Positions 42,851-53,934 of a DNA stretch of 64,000 bases are shown in pieces. Below the pieces are notes generated by a model that did no database searches, was not told the origin of the DNA, and saw only the letters and a program-made list of their open reading frames with translations. The DNA is from Phascolarctos cinereus (lineage: Eukaryota; Chordata; Mammalia; Diprotodontia; Phascolarctidae). The DNA lies in NCBI RefSeq assembly GCF_002099425.1, contig NW_018344252.1, positions 1,860,001 to 1,924,000 of the forward strand, in the 5' to 3' direction. Within the stretch, counting starts at the first letter, position 1; each line of letters opens with the position of its first letter. Made by a program: the position numbers and the translations under genes.

Positions 42851-43540
42851 TTATTGGCAGATCTGATGAAGTCTTGCAGGCAGGGTGGGCAATGATTGGA
42901 GGACGGATGAGTTCCAGAGCTGACAACATCGCGCAGAATCATGAGTTCCCTTAGTTTTTGAAATCCAGGAAAGTCACAGGTGGGAAACGATGAGGTGAAT
43001 TCCTGGGTTGCCCTTGAGAGGCACTGACTAGACCAGATGTAGTGCTGAGAGTGGGAACATGTGCAGGCACAAAGGGGGGCAGCCAGAGGGGTAGAGGGCA
43101 GACTGGCCAAAGTAGCACTGAGAGAGTCAGAGAGAGGAGCGCCCTTCGCAAGTCTCTCTTTCTCCTTGGCTTCCCCACAGTATCAGGAGTGGAGGTGTTT
43201 GGGAACACATATAGCTAAACACTCTAGTTTCTGTTCCTTCCAATTGGCACCAGAAGTGGGAAATAAAGGAAAATTCAACTTGTGTTGCTGCCCGCTACCC
43301 TGTGTTTAATGCCTATTGTCTTCTCTCTACTATTAATATTGTTGTTAATAACTTTTATGGTCATTACACTGATTTTTGTCTAAGTCATTGAGTGCATGAT
43401 TTATGATTGAGAGAGGACACGGGGAAAAACGTTTTTCCCTGTCTTCATCCAGAACAGAGGCAATGAGCTGATTAGAGAGTTTCTTCAATTTTGATAATTC
43501 CAAATCTTAGACAATTATGAAAGCATTCATACTAGACTGA
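42851..43540. other. No recognised feature
   Basis: Unique-looking, locally GC-richer (42950-43200). It contains AGTGGGAAATAAAGG at about 43255, a polyadenylation-like motif, without any linked gene. Confidence 0.35.
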
Positions 43541-43544
43541 CTTT

Positions 43545-43696
43545 AAATAGAGAGAAGAGAAGGAGAGGAGAGAGAGGAGAGAGAAGATGAGAGAGAAGAG
43601 AGAAGAAGAAGAAGGAGGAGGAGGAGGAGATGAAGATGACAATGGATGAAGAGGAAAAGGGGAAAGGGAAAGGGAAAGAGAGAGAGAGAGAGAGAC

Positions 43697-43747
<51 letters not shown>

Positions 43748-43750
43748 GAG
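43545..43750 (+). repeat. (GAGA/GGA)n and (GACA)n purine tract
   Basis: AGAGAAGAGAAGGAGAGGAG passing through (GAG)n and (AGGG)n to a clean (GACA) array at 43706-43747. Ser/Leu/Val-rich minus frames are artefacts. Confidence 0.95.
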
Positions 43751-43899
43751 TTCATAAGGAAAAGAGTCTGTGAGTAGACAAGGATAGGAATCAATGTCAT
43801 TCCTCCTGAAAGGCACTTTTTGGCACTAGTACTGCTGCCTACCCTTGCTTGGCATTAGGTGACTCACCACAGACACCTACGGGCCCATCCCCCAAGGGA

Positions 43900-44040
43900 T
43901 TCCTCCCTTTACATCTCTTACTGGATTGTAATGTCCATTATGACAAAGGCTTTGTCTCATCTTTCTACATCCCCCCAAACTCGCTGAGCACAGTGCTGTG
44001 CATGTAGCAGACACTCAGTATGTGCTAACTGCATGACTAC
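43900..44040 (+). repeat. L2 3' end
   Basis: TGGATTGTAATGTCCATTAT, TTGTCTCATCTTTCTACATC, GAGCACAGTGCTGTGCATGT, AGCAGACACTCAGTATGTG. Confidence 0.75.
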
Positions 44041-44171
44041 TTGAATGCTCAGTTTCTGTTTTGCCACCTTAAATCAACTGTCTGCAATGACGTTTTCTAT
44101 TTATGTAAGTCTGCTGTGATCCGGTAGGAGTTAAGGTGTGGGTTTGTTAACCCCATTCTTCACACAATGAC

Positions 44172-44319
44172 TTCTTTTTTTAGGCAATTGGGGTTAAGTG
44201 ACTTGCCCAGGGTCACACAGCTAGTAAGTGTCAAGTGTTTCGTCTGAGGCTGGATTTGAACTCAGGCCCTACTGACTTCAGGGCCAGTGCTCTATCCACT
44301 GTACCACCTAGCTGCCCCT
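44172..44319 (-). repeat. WSINE1-like SINE
   Basis: TTTAGGCAATTGGGGTTAAG to GTACCACCTAGCTGCCCC, full length and little diverged. Flanks ACAATGACTTCTT and ACAATAACTTTCTT are a probable target duplication. Confidence 0.92.
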
Positions 44320-44324
44320 TAAAC

Positions 44325-45185
44325 AATAACTTTCTTAATCATCACATGAGAGGCACCAAGAGAAAACTGATTGGCAGCATGCTCACTGCTTTTCTCAGTG
44401 TGTCGCAATATACATTGCAGTTTAGCTTCTGAACACCCCATTGGCATTTGGCTTTGAATTGCGATGTCGGGCACCATCTGGATGGTGTGACTGCATCAGA
44501 ATACGCAGTGACACTCAGGCTTTTTGTTCCATCAAGAATGCTCCACAAAACTGATGACTTCTTGGCATTGTAAATATTCGTTGATAATCTTTGCAAGCCA
44601 GAAGCACACCCATTGGGAGGAAGGGGAAGAAAGATCACAGGGTTGATGAGCTGGTGAGCCAGTTTTATATTTCACAAATATCCACCATTTCATCATCATG
44701 GCAGAGGTTGTAGCTAGACTGTTCACCATGTGGTGGACTTTCCTTGGCACTTAGCCAATCAGGTGGTGCTCAGAGCTCCAACACCAGGTATTGTCAGGCC
44801 TGTACTGTATACCATTGGGTAGAACTTGTCAGAGCCCACACTCCAAGGACAGCCTTAGAGAACTCGAGGTCTCTTCTATACCCAGGAGGAAGTATTGGGT
44901 AGAAAGCCAGTAGAGGCGATGACAAAGAATTTCAATTAAAGGTGCAACTATAAATGACAACCAGCTCATGGACATTGTTTATTTCCTCCCAGGTCATTTC
45001 CAAGCTGTGCTGCCTTCCAGGTCTTGGCTTCATGGCTTTGATTCTTCTCTGGCCTGCATCTTGCTCTCCTGCAACCCCCTGAGCTCAGATGGGTGAGCTT
45101 TTCCTTACCTTACCAAGAAACTGGCCTTCAACTTCATTACCCATTCAGTGATAAAGCAAAGTTCCCTGCACATTACCACCTTGTC
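44325..45185. other. No recognised feature; weak coding-like minus frames
   Basis: Adjacent minus frames at 44342-44638 and 44532-44750 overlap. Their texts (GCSEAKLQC, MVPDIAIQSQ in a third frame) look faintly coding. I could not assign a parent gene and do not claim a pseudogene. Confidence 0.25.
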
Positions 45186-45189
45186 CCCT

Positions 45190-45345
45190 CTCTATTTCCC
45201 TCTATGAATTGCCTTCTCCTCATTAAAATATAAGGTCCTCGAAGGTAGGGACTGCCTGGCTTGCTAGCATTTATATTTCCAGGTTTAGCAAAACTTGGCA
45301 CGTAGTCAGTGTTTAAAAATACTCTTTCATTGATTTCATTCTTGG
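45190..45345 (+). repeat. L2 3' end
   Basis: CATTAAAATATAAGGTCCTC, GAAGGTAGGGACTGCCTGGC, AAAACTTGGCACGTAGTCAG, TCATTGATTTCATT. Confidence 0.75.
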
Positions 45346-45494
45346 AGGAGTACACTGTGCTAGGAGAATTGTGGAATACATGACCTGGAATAAGAGTATT
45401 TCCCTTGAAAATCATCCTCAAGGCAAGAAGACATTTCTACATCAGAGCACAGGAGTGGGATCTCCCAAACTTTATTTTTCCTTCAGGGTGTTAT

Positions 45495-45985
45495 GTGGTT
45501 CAGTCAAACAATTGATGCGCATTTATTTTGTGCCAACTGTTTGCTAGGCACTGTGCTAGCTGCTGGGATGCAAAGAAAGGCAAAAGACCGTCCTTTCCCC
45601 CAAGGAGCTCCCAGATTGACAGGGAAGGCAACGTGTGAACAACTATTTATAAACAAGCTACATATAGGCTAAATTGGAGACAGTAATCAGAGGGAATGTA
45701 CTAGAATGAAAAGAGCTTGGGAAAGGCTTCCTCTCAAAAAAGAAAGATTTTAGCTAAGACTTGAAGGAGGGCAAAGAGGCCAGGAGGCAGAGATGAGGAA
45801 GGGAAGCATCCCAGGCTTTGGGGATGGTCAGAAGAATGCCTGGAATCTAGGCATGTAGTATCTTCTGCAAGTAACAGCCAGGAGGCCAGCGGTGCTGTGC
45901 CAAAGGGGACATTGGAATAAGGATGTCAGAAGACTGGGGCAGGGTAGGAGGCCAGGCAAACACGCTCATGGCATGGGATCCCTTA
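45495..45985 (-). mobile_element. L2 3' region, about 490 bp
   Basis: GCTAGGCACTGTGCTAGCTG, CAAAGAAAGGCAAAAGACCG, AGGAGCTCCCAGATTGACAG, GCTTGGGAAAGGCTTCCTCT, AAGACTTGAAGGAGGGCAAA, AACAGCCAGGAGGCCAGCGG: a long, collinear reverse-complement copy. Confidence 0.88.
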
Positions 45986-45989
45986 GGAT

Positions 45990-46765
45990 TTCTGCCAGCT
46001 CCATGATCACATCCTGTTAAAAGCCAGTCCCTTCATTCCTATAAGCCAACTTGAGGAAAGAAATGGTAGGACTTGGAAAAACAGACTGTTGTAATGAATG
46101 AGTTAATGCCATTTGTTACCTGGCAAGTACAGGATCTAATCTAGAACCAGGGACAGCATTGAATCAGGGGACTGAAAGAAGGTGAAAATCACTGCTATGG
46201 GGGTTAACCAGTTTATCTTTTAAAAAAATATCAAAAGGGTAATTTTGTAAAGCTGGTTCGAGATTCTTAATCTGGAATACTTCTTGGATAATTATCATAA
46301 ATGTTCTCTCAGGTCCATTTCCCCGGTGTGGGTAAAGCACGCTCTTGGATGGAAAGCAGCAGCACCACAGAACCATCATCGATTGACAGTGAACATCAAG
46401 GCATTGTCCTCCTTGGACTTCCCTGGCTTTAATGTTTCTGAGATTTTGAAACATCTAATTTACTGGAAAGATTTCCAGTCTGAGTGCAGAGTGAATGTAT
46501 GAGAGTAGTCACTTAGATCTGTGGGATTTATTCAGGACAATCCCATCTCTGGCACCATCTCCAGCCTGATGTGTGGGTACAGAAAAATAGCCATAAAATG
46601 TTGGAAATAAAGGGAATTCCATGTTATCCAGGATTTTCAGAAGTCTGTGATAGATTTTGAACAATTTCTGCACTTTTCTCATGAGTCCAGAGCAGATAAG
46701 AATATGCACAAACCTCTCCTGAGATCCCATTGAAAGGAGAATTTAGAAATCAGCTGGCATAGCCT
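45990..46765. other. No recognised feature
   Basis: Unique-looking. A 96-codon minus frame (46164-46454) shows no motif that I can assign. Confidence 0.35.
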
Positions 46766-46769
46766 GCTT

Positions 46770-46910
46770 TTTTAATGGATTCCATTCATTTTGGAAACAC
46801 CTACTGTATGCAAAGGGACCTATGCTGGGTACTGCATATACAAAGACAAAATTCAAACAATCTCTGGCTTCAAGGTGCTTTGATCATCTTGACTCTTTAA
46901 AAGTTCATAA
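46770..46910 (-). repeat. L2 3' end, diverged
   Basis: CATTTTGGAAACACCTACTG, TATGCTGGGTACTGCATATA and GGCTTCAAGGTGCTTTGATC follow the reverse-complement L2 tail. Confidence 0.6.
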
Positions 46911-48085
46911 AAAATCTAAGGAAACTGACTGTGAAAAAATGTACTTACATATAGACATTACACTTTATTCCCCTCCAACCTCTATCATATATGTGAGAAG
47001 ACAGTATGCACTGAGTATGCCCACCCACCCTGGGAAAGCATTCCCATTGGCTTTTCACCTTTCTCTCTGGAATGGAGCCAATGGGAGTGCTGCTCTAGGG
47101 GATATTGGCACATTCAGTCCATGTATTCTGCAGCCTATGGTTAATATCACTACGCCGTAGACTATTTGACTCCACTCCTCCCAGACCCAGGCAGACACAA
47201 CACACAGAGAAGTAGTCCTTAGATGCAGTTCAGATGAGTAGACAGCTACTTGCGTTATGTCCAAGAAAAGTATCAGAGCACTAAAGCTGGAACGGCCCTT
47301 CGAGGTCATTTAGACCAATCTCCTTAATTTGTTATTCAAATCATTGTCTTCTGTGGGGTCAGTATTACCCAATGGAAGGAGCCTGTGATCTGAGGTATCT
47401 TAGCTGGTCTCTGATTTCACTCTAAAGGCAGCCTCTGGCAATTGAGATTGGGAGGCTGAGCATGATCTGAACAAGAGATCTGCCACACTGAAGATCTGGA
47501 GCCAAAATACCACTTAGGGGCTTTAGGAAAAGTGTATTACATATTGGTGGAGGGCAGCTTCCTGTACCATCTTTCTTCTTATCCTAATTAAGGCACACTT
47601 GTGACTCCTGGGTGGCAGCAGGCTGCACAGACCACAGTCCCCTAAGTCCATTAGGAAACTTGTTAGAAGGACTGCCTATGTTCGTATTAGGTGTACAGAG
47701 GTTTTGCACAACCGTGACAAACTTTGGGAGCCCCACCAACATTGAGAAAGAGACAAAACTTTCCACTGACTTGGCATTGTGAGACATTCCTGGGGTCATT
47801 AATGACTCTATCAAACAATATTCAATCTCCTACTGATGTAGTGTGTCAGTGGTAACCATTCCTAAAACTTGAGGATTTGTATACAGTATGGGTGTTTATA
47901 TACCATGAGGCTACAGGTATCTTTATAAAAATTATGATGTCAGAAAAGTTGTAAGTTGGACGTGTTTAAAAACAAAAGGTTTGAAATATTCAGATACAAT
48001 ATTTTTGGGGCCAGTGACTTTAGGGGGGTATGGAGCTCTTTGTGAAGTGATACCCTTTATCAATGCAGTTTGGCAAATGATTTGC
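46911..48085. other. No recognised feature; MIR scrap at 47275-47340
   Basis: AAGCTGGAACGGCCCTTCGA then GGTCATTTAGACCAATCTCC at 47285-47325 is a MIR-type 3' fragment (minus). A 76-codon minus frame at 47584-47814 reads smoothly (SMLVGLPKFVTVVQNL), but I cannot assign it. Confidence 0.35.
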
Positions 48086-48089
48086 GACT

Positions 48090-48235
48090 TTCATGTTGTT
48101 ACATAGCCTAGGGCACTGAGAAGGTGAGTGACATGTCCAGAGTTCCACTCACAAAGAGTATATGTCAAAGATGGATCTTGAACCCAGAGCATCCTCCCCC
48201 AGAGGCTGGCCTTCTTTTCCCTGGGCCACATTACC
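48090..48235 (-). repeat. MIR-class SINE, diverged
   Basis: CACTGAGAAGGTGAGTGACA, TGTCCAGAGTTCCACTCACA, GATGGATCTTGAACCCAGAG. Confidence 0.5.
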
Positions 48236-48239
48236 TCTT

Positions 48240-48930
48240 TTGTTATAGACAGAATTTTATTGAAAACAAAACTTCTCAGAACCTTGAACTCTCACATGTG
48301 CTACAGTCAGTGCTGGATAACCAATTTTTAACGTGCAGTAAAGAATCATTCCCCAAGGAACTGGTATGCACATCCAGAACCACTTCTACATAATTTGATT
48401 TATTCATGAAGAATGGCACATTTTGTTCCTGATAGAAAGGAATTCATAAATACTCAAGCACTGCTAAATGTCCTTGTCAGATCATATGAAATGAAATCAG
48501 TCATGAGCTGATAAATCAAGAAACTTGCATGCTTTGGAAGATGCCCTAAAAGGTTCAGTCACTCCAGGGTCTTGCCTTGGTTATAATTGAGAGTGATAAA
48601 ATTGTTATGAGGGGAAAAAGGCTGACCTTGCAGTTCTGAGCTCCCCCATTTTTATTCAAAGCCATTCCTGGATCTGCCAAACTTGCTGAGCTCCAGGACT
48701 ATGGTCAGAGTCAGCCAATGTCTCCAAAGCCTAGCAACGCCCCCCCAACACCATGGATATGGATAAAATTTGGGCTGCCTGCAAAGGGAGAATGAGTCCT
48801 ACTGAGAACCGACGAATACGACCACAGCTTTTTATTTTATGCACCAGTAATTAACTGAAGCAAGTTGGAGGATGAGGAAGAAGGGAGCCCCAAAGCTATT
48901 TGATTCAAAGTCATTTTCCATGAAATGAAG
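48240..48930. other. No recognised feature
   Basis: Unique-looking stretch with no frame carrying a motif. Confidence 0.35.
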
Positions 48931-48934
48931 AAAA

Positions 48935-49130
48935 TTATGTTAAAGAAAGAGCATTGACTTTGGAGCCAGAAGCTGTGGGCTGCAATCTTAGTTCCAATGC
49001 TGGCTACACATGAACCTTTGAGTAAATTCATCTGTGAGTATGTGTGCATACACATGAATGATATACAGTTTCCTCATCTGTTTAATGAGAGGGCAGACCA
49101 GAGAACCTGTAATGTTCTTCCTGGCTCTAG
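48935..49130 (+). repeat. MIR/Ther-1-class SINE
   Basis: GAGCATTGACTTTGGAGCCA, GGCTGCAATCTTAGTTCCAA, then after a TGTG/CACA interruption CAGTTTCCTCATCTGTTTAA and AATGTTCTTCCTGGCTCTAG. A WSINE1-like SINE inserted at its 3' end. Confidence 0.72.
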
Positions 49131-49139
49131 ATATTTCTT

Positions 49140-49293
49140 CTTTTTTTTTATTTTGGCGAGGCAATGGGGTTAAGTGACTTGCCCAAGGTCACACAGCAAG
49201 TAAGTGTTATGTGTTTGAGGCTGGATTTGAACTCAGGTCCTTCTGAATACAGGGCTGGTGCTCAATCCACTGGGCCACCTAGCTGCCCCATGA
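49140..49293 (-). repeat. WSINE1-like SINE with target duplication
   Basis: Poly-T, GGCGAGGCAATGGGGTTAAG to GGCCACCTAGCTGCCCC. The flanks are CTCTAGATATTTCTT (49125-49139) and CTCTAGAGATTTCTT (49294-49308), 15 bp with one mismatch. Confidence 0.94.
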
Positions 49294-49309
49294 CTCTAGA
49301 GATTTCTTG

Positions 49310-51180
49310 AGTAAGATACCATTAAGAAGAACCAGAATTTAGGAATACTTCAAAGGACCAGAGTCAATTGTCACAGTGATTTTAAAAATTTTTCAGCTAT
49401 AAAACAAAAAATATATAGAGAGAGCTACTAGAATGGGAATTTTTATTTCTAAGTAAAATTACAAAATCTGCTTGTAATTATTTGCATTTAAAATGCACTT
49501 GAACAAATAGGAACAATTGAAATTATAAATAAAAAAAATGTGTCAATTGACATGCCTTGTCCTTTGAATGATGAATATGCTTTGAGTGACTCCAATGTGA
49601 CAAGTATTCTAGTAACCAAGCAGACCAATTACAGAAATCCCAAATCCTGGAATTTCCAGCTTGGAAGTTTTCTAGCTCCAAACCCACAGATCTCAAATAA
49701 GGAAACTGTCCCATCCAGGAAAAGAGACTAGTCCCAATGCATACACAGCCAACAGAAAAAGAAAAAGTGGGATTTGAACTTGGGACCTTTGATTTAAAAT
49801 TCAGTACTCTTCCTCAGTACTATTATCTGTCAACAGCCCAGAAGACATTTCTTTCAATGTTCTGTTATTTAGCTGGTAAAACTCAACAAGCCTGGGGTAG
49901 TTCCCTATTCTAGATTTTATATAATATGGCTCAGAGATAGTTAGGCTGTCCCATATGCTGAGGTATCCTTTACATAGGCAAGGAAAGTGTTACATTCAAA
50001 AGACAGCATCCAGAGGCAATTGTTGGTAGCATTCCCTCTGGCCTCACTCTCCCAAGTCCCATTCAACTAGCAGGTTGAGTCCCCACAAGGGGACTGGCTA
50101 CTCCTCCACTCAGAATTCTAGGGGTAATTCTGAAAGGCTGAGAAGCTTCTAGTTCTATTGCTCATGAGGCCCCATCCAGTGCGATCCTCATTGATTGCCA
50201 GCCAACCACAGTTAATTAGCTGTTAGAAACAGGCATTTACTAACATGGTAAAGAAGAGTTGGTTAAAAAAATTCCCTTCCTGTCTCTCCCACCAAACAAA
50301 TTCTAATTCACACTCTTACACAATACAGAGTCTGGGGCATATGGGGTCAAGCTTAGAGAACATATGTGGCCAATGGGTAACTTACACCTCCTGGCTAGAC
50401 AGAAGTCCTTTTCTCCCTTTGTGGAGTCCTTACAAGGGTTTCCTTAGGTATAGCTCTTTGCTGGACTCTAAGGGTTGATGTCTTTGTATAGTCCTGAAGC
50501 TGCCTTCTCTTCTCTAAAGCACTGAACGTTTGTAAAATAAGCCTCCCCAAACAACACAGCTGTCTAGGATTTTGATAGAGTTATAAGCAAAAATGGAAAG
50601 GCTCATCCTTACCCTCAGGCTGTTGTCAGGAGAATGGCTGAAGTCCCTCCTGAGCATATTTCATTCAGCCTCCACTTAACCTGAGTGGAATCTGTTCAAG
50701 TCTTTCCAGCTTCAGCTTGACTGGATAAAATGGAGTACTCAAGCAGTTGAACTATCTATTCTCTTACAGTATGTGGTGGCCAGACCAATTCTATCATGAC
50801 TAAGAGTGAGCACATAAAAAGGTCCTAAGATCAAGGGTATCCATAGTATTGTCACTGTTGGAGGTAGATAAAGAGAAAATAGGACTAAAATGCAACGAGA
50901 AGAATTTGAGAGATAAACATAGACATACGAACATAGAACACATATAATGGTGAACATTTCTACAGCGTTTTACATATATTCTGCAAAGCATCTCACATAT
51001 ATTAACACACATGTGATCTTGTTTTTCATTCATTCATTTATAGAGAGATATGGTTGGGGTCTATGATTGTATTGGTATAGGGAAATCGAGGAAGAGAAAG
51101 CTCCTTGTATTAATGCACATTGGCTCCTTCTCTTAAAGTCTTACAGTGTTGTAGCTGTTCAGCTGTTTCAGTCATGTCCA
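49310..51180. other. No recognised feature
   Basis: About 1.9 kb, the longest stretch without a repeat that I recognise. It holds only short frames (for example 49540-49731, 50245-50478). A CATTCATTCATT run occurs at 51028-51039, and a possible SINE tail scrap (GTTCAGCTGTTTCAGTCATG) at about 51158. Confidence 0.4.
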
Positions 51181-51183
51181 AAT

Positions 51184-51216
51184 CCTCCTCCTCCTCCTCC
51201 TCTTCTTCTTTGTTCT
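51184..51216 (+). repeat. (CCT)n/(CTT)n microsatellite
   Basis: TCCTCCTCCTCCTCCTCCTC followed by TTCTTCTT. Confidence 0.9.
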
Positions 51217-51595
51217 CTTTTGATATATATCTATTAGTTCATTGAGACTATAGCAATTTGTCTAAATGAATGTTTTTTTATCTTCACCTCCAGCTAACAT
51301 TTATAATAATAGATTTTTTATTTCCACAGAGGCAAAAATTCACTTGCTCAAGGCATTTGAAGGACTCCAAAATGCACATTAAATGTATAATTTAAAAAAG
51401 ATTCAATAGTATGCCCAAACTTCCTTATTACAATGATATTTATCAGAACATGTTGTCTACCCAATATATTTCACATAGAACTAGACCTCAGCTATCCAAA
51501 GCTTTACCATGTGAAGCCTTCCTGAAGACACAGCTTGACTCAGCGATGTTGTCCTGAAGTTCTAGGCTTTTTGTTTTTATTTCCCCTAAGGCAAC
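51217..51595. other. Probable 3' flank of the GDF9 pseudogene
   Basis: No repeat recognised. On the minus strand an AATAAA lies about 30 nt after the pseudogene's stop (TTTATT near 51576-51583 on plus). Whether this belongs to a retained 3' UTR cannot be told from the sequence alone. Confidence 0.3.
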
Positions 51596-51598
51596 ATG

Positions 51599-52951
51599 CT
51601 AACAATGAGGACATTTTGTTGATATCTTGACTTCTCATTCTTTATAAGCAATAGAACCATAGGCTTAATAGTCAGGACACTAGAGGGGCTGTATTTGGCA
51701 GACACTGGAAGGCCTTGGGATAGAGGAGTCTAGCTTCTCATAGATTATATTTTACACCACAGTATGGACGGGAGAACCATAGTGATGTCCTACAAACCTG
51801 GGACAGTTCCCTTTGCAGTATCTAGGATTGTATCAATGTGGTGCCACAGTCCAGTTGTCCTACTTTAGCTGGCTAAAACTCAGTTTACCATCTGGAGCTC
51901 ACACTCATTCTCAGGAAACAGAAAGCACTTGAAATATTCACTCGGGTTGTAAGAAACTGGCATAATGGGATTCTTTACTTTGGGGTCTCTGATTTCTTCA
52001 TATCTTCAGTGATGGGAAGATTTACTACCCTGAGTTAGCTCTTCTTCCATAGTATAAAATAAATTTCTCTGGTCAGGTAACAGCTGGTGCCTCCTTTTGT
52101 ATCTAAAGAAATTCCATCTGTGGTAGGCCTGAATACTTGTGTCATTCAGATATACTCATAGTGATGGGGGCCACTAATGTGGCCATGTCAAGTAACTCAT
52201 CCTGCACTGGATTCTGTTGATTTTTGAGATAAGTAAAATTCATAGCTATATGGATATTTCTCTTGTTGAAGGCAAGTAGAGGCTGCAGCAAAGTGGTCAC
52301 ATCTATTTCAATCTACTTGTGTTTCTAAATTCATACTGTAAATGAAAAGCGAAGGCATATGGAGATCTGAAACAAAATGGGCCAGAACATCCAGGCTCCT
52401 TTACAACTAGATGGTCCATGCACTTATTGGTGGGAGAAAAAGGAACTGAGTTGTTCCAAGTCTAGGAAAAACAGACTTGAGTAAGTGTTCCAGGGCACTA
52501 GCATGGTCCAGGTTAAGCAGCAGATGCATTGATTGAAGAACTCTCGGGACTTGGCCCAAGAGGGTTGTTAGTGTTGGGCAAATGGAGTGAAGAGATGGCC
52601 AGTATTGTAGAGGTGAGTTCTGTCAGGCTTGGGAATTTCTTCCTTGGGGGCATATGCTTTATGAAGCCTCTTCATGTAACACAGGGCTCTTGAGTCAGGT
52701 TGTAGCCTCAGTGGCCCCTGAAGAGGGTGGTTAGCTAAAACCTGAGGAGGTGTAGAGCTATTTTCTCCATCCAGAGGCTGATTCCAGGGCTTAGCCTCAA
52801 GGGAGGCTTCCCCACTTGTTAAATTTCCAACTTCATCCTCAATGGTTTGAGACCCAAGGCTAAGGGAGGAAAACATCTAGGCAGAGCAACAGAAGTAGAG
52901 GATGAATCTGCTGGTTGTTTCCACAGGTTGGGGAGAGTTAACAAGGCTCAT
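51599..52951 (-). pseudogene. GDF9P: GDF9 processed pseudogene, nearly full length
   Basis: GDF9 is an oocyte-secreted TGF-beta ligand made as a prepropeptide of about 450 residues. The match covers about 1353 bp from the start codon (52951-52949) to the final stop (51601-51599). Segments in order: signal peptide region FILYFCCSA; SLGSQ; prodomain RLQPDSRALCYMKR and RTHLYNTGHLFTPF (52568-52876); LLNLD..LEHLLKSV; EIDVTTLLQPLLAFNKRNI; and the cystine-knot domain (51599-51915) with NECEL, KLSFSQLK, YNPRYCKGNCPR, GHHYGSPVHT, NIIYEKLDSS and a final TKCPHC. The prodomain match runs through the site of GDF9's single intron without extra sequence, so it appears to be a retrocopy. It is broken by many stops and frame shifts (one stop follows the signal region, another follows FTPFAQH; several lie in the knot domain) and cannot make ligand. 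The longest intact piece is 102 codons. Symbol P is descriptive only. Confidence 0.95.
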
Positions 52952-52994
52952 ATCTTCCCGTGCTTGGACTACTTTGCCACTTCTTCAGGTCATT

Positions 52995-53145
52995 GTACAG
53001 ATGAGGAAATTGAGGCATACAGGGTTAAGTGACTTGCCCAGGGTCACGCAGCTAGTAAGTGTCTGAGATTAGATTTGACCTCAGGAAGATGAGTCTTCCT
53101 GACTCCAGGACCAGCACTGTATCCACTGCACCACCTAGCTGCCCA
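52995..53145 (-). repeat. MAR1-like SINE head and core
   Basis: CAGATGAGGAAATTGAGGCA, AGGGTTAAGTGACTTGCCCA, GGGTCACGCAGCTAGTAAGT to TGCACCACCTAGCTGCCCAG. It lies about 45 bp upstream of the GDF9 pseudogene start and head to head with the next SINE. Confidence 0.88.
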
Positions 53146-53149
53146 GCTT

Positions 53150-53410
53150 TAGAGTAGTGCAGTGGATAGAGCTTTGGGCTTGGAATCAGGAAGACCTGAG
53201 TTCAAATGCAGCCTCATACACTTATTTTGTGACCCAGGGCAGGTAACTTAACCTCCATTTGCCTCAGTTTTCTCATCTGTAAAATGGGGATATTAGAACC
53301 TACTTCCCAGGGTTGTTGTGAGGATCAAGTGAGATAATAATTGCTAGGTGCTTAGCACAGTGCCAGGCCCATGGTAGGTGATATATAAAAGTTATTATTG
53401 CTGTTATGAT
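53150..53410 (+). repeat. MIR/MON1-class SINE
   Basis: GTGCAGTGGATAGAGCTTTG, TTTTCTCATCTGTAAAATGG, CCCAGGGTTGTTGTGAGGAT, TGCTTAGCACAGTGCCAGGC, TATATAAAAGTTATTATTGC. Essentially full length. Confidence 0.9.
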
Positions 53411-53455
53411 CATCACCACCATCATCATCACCACCATCATCCTCACCATCATTAA
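53405..53455 (+). repeat. (ATC/ACC)n microsatellite
   Basis: CATCACCACCATCATCATCA-type run at the 3' end of the preceding SINE, probably grown from its (TTATTATTG)-like tail. Confidence 0.88.
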
Positions 53456-53469
53456 TGCCTAGAACATTG

Positions 53470-53592
53470 AGAACATTTGTTAACCAACCTTCATGTAGTC
53501 ACCAGGGTCACCCAGTCAGTATGTATCAGAGGCAGGACTTAAGCTTAGGTATTCCTAGCTCTAAGGCATCCACTGAGCCATACTGCCTCTCA
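53470..53592 (-). repeat. MIR-class SINE head and core
   Basis: CCAGGGTCACCCAGTCAGTA, GAGGCAGGACTTAAGCTTAG, GCATCCACTGAGCCATACTG. Confidence 0.7.
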
Positions 53593-53755
53593 TCATATAG
53601 CTAAGCCTACATTTATATTCACATCTGTGTATCACCTATCTATAGCTATCTTTATGCGTATATACATGTACTCAGAGGTATAGATGCTCATACATGTATA
53701 AATATCTATGTAGCCTGAGTATGACAATAAATTCCAACTCTCCTTTGGCTGTATC

Positions 53756-53788
53756 TCTCTCCCCCACTTCTGTTTCTCTGTCTGTCTC

Positions 53789-53827
<39 letters not shown>

Positions 53828-53930
53828 GTTTCTCTGTCTCTCTGTCTCTGTCTCTCTTTGTCCCTTTCTCTGTCTCTGTTTCTCTCTGTCTTTCTGTCTC
53901 TGTCTCTGTCTCTCTCTGAGTTGGGGCTGA
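53756..53930 (+). repeat. (TCTG)n/(TC)n pyrimidine tract
   Basis: CTGTCTGTCTGTCTGTCTGT (53785-53815) then TC-rich sequence with TCTG and TTTG interruptions. Its complement is the same motif class as the tracts at 13419 and 43545. Confidence 0.95.
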
Positions 53931-53934
53931 CTCC

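Noticed and set aside
42851-43540. Possible LTR suggested by an AATAAAG-type signal near 43260 and locally higher GC
   Set aside because: No TG/CA ends, target duplication or second copy could be recognised.
51217-51595. Poly-A tail and target duplication for the GDF9 retrocopy
   Set aside because: No convincing A-run (T-run on plus) with matching flanks was found; the tail has probably decayed or been lost.
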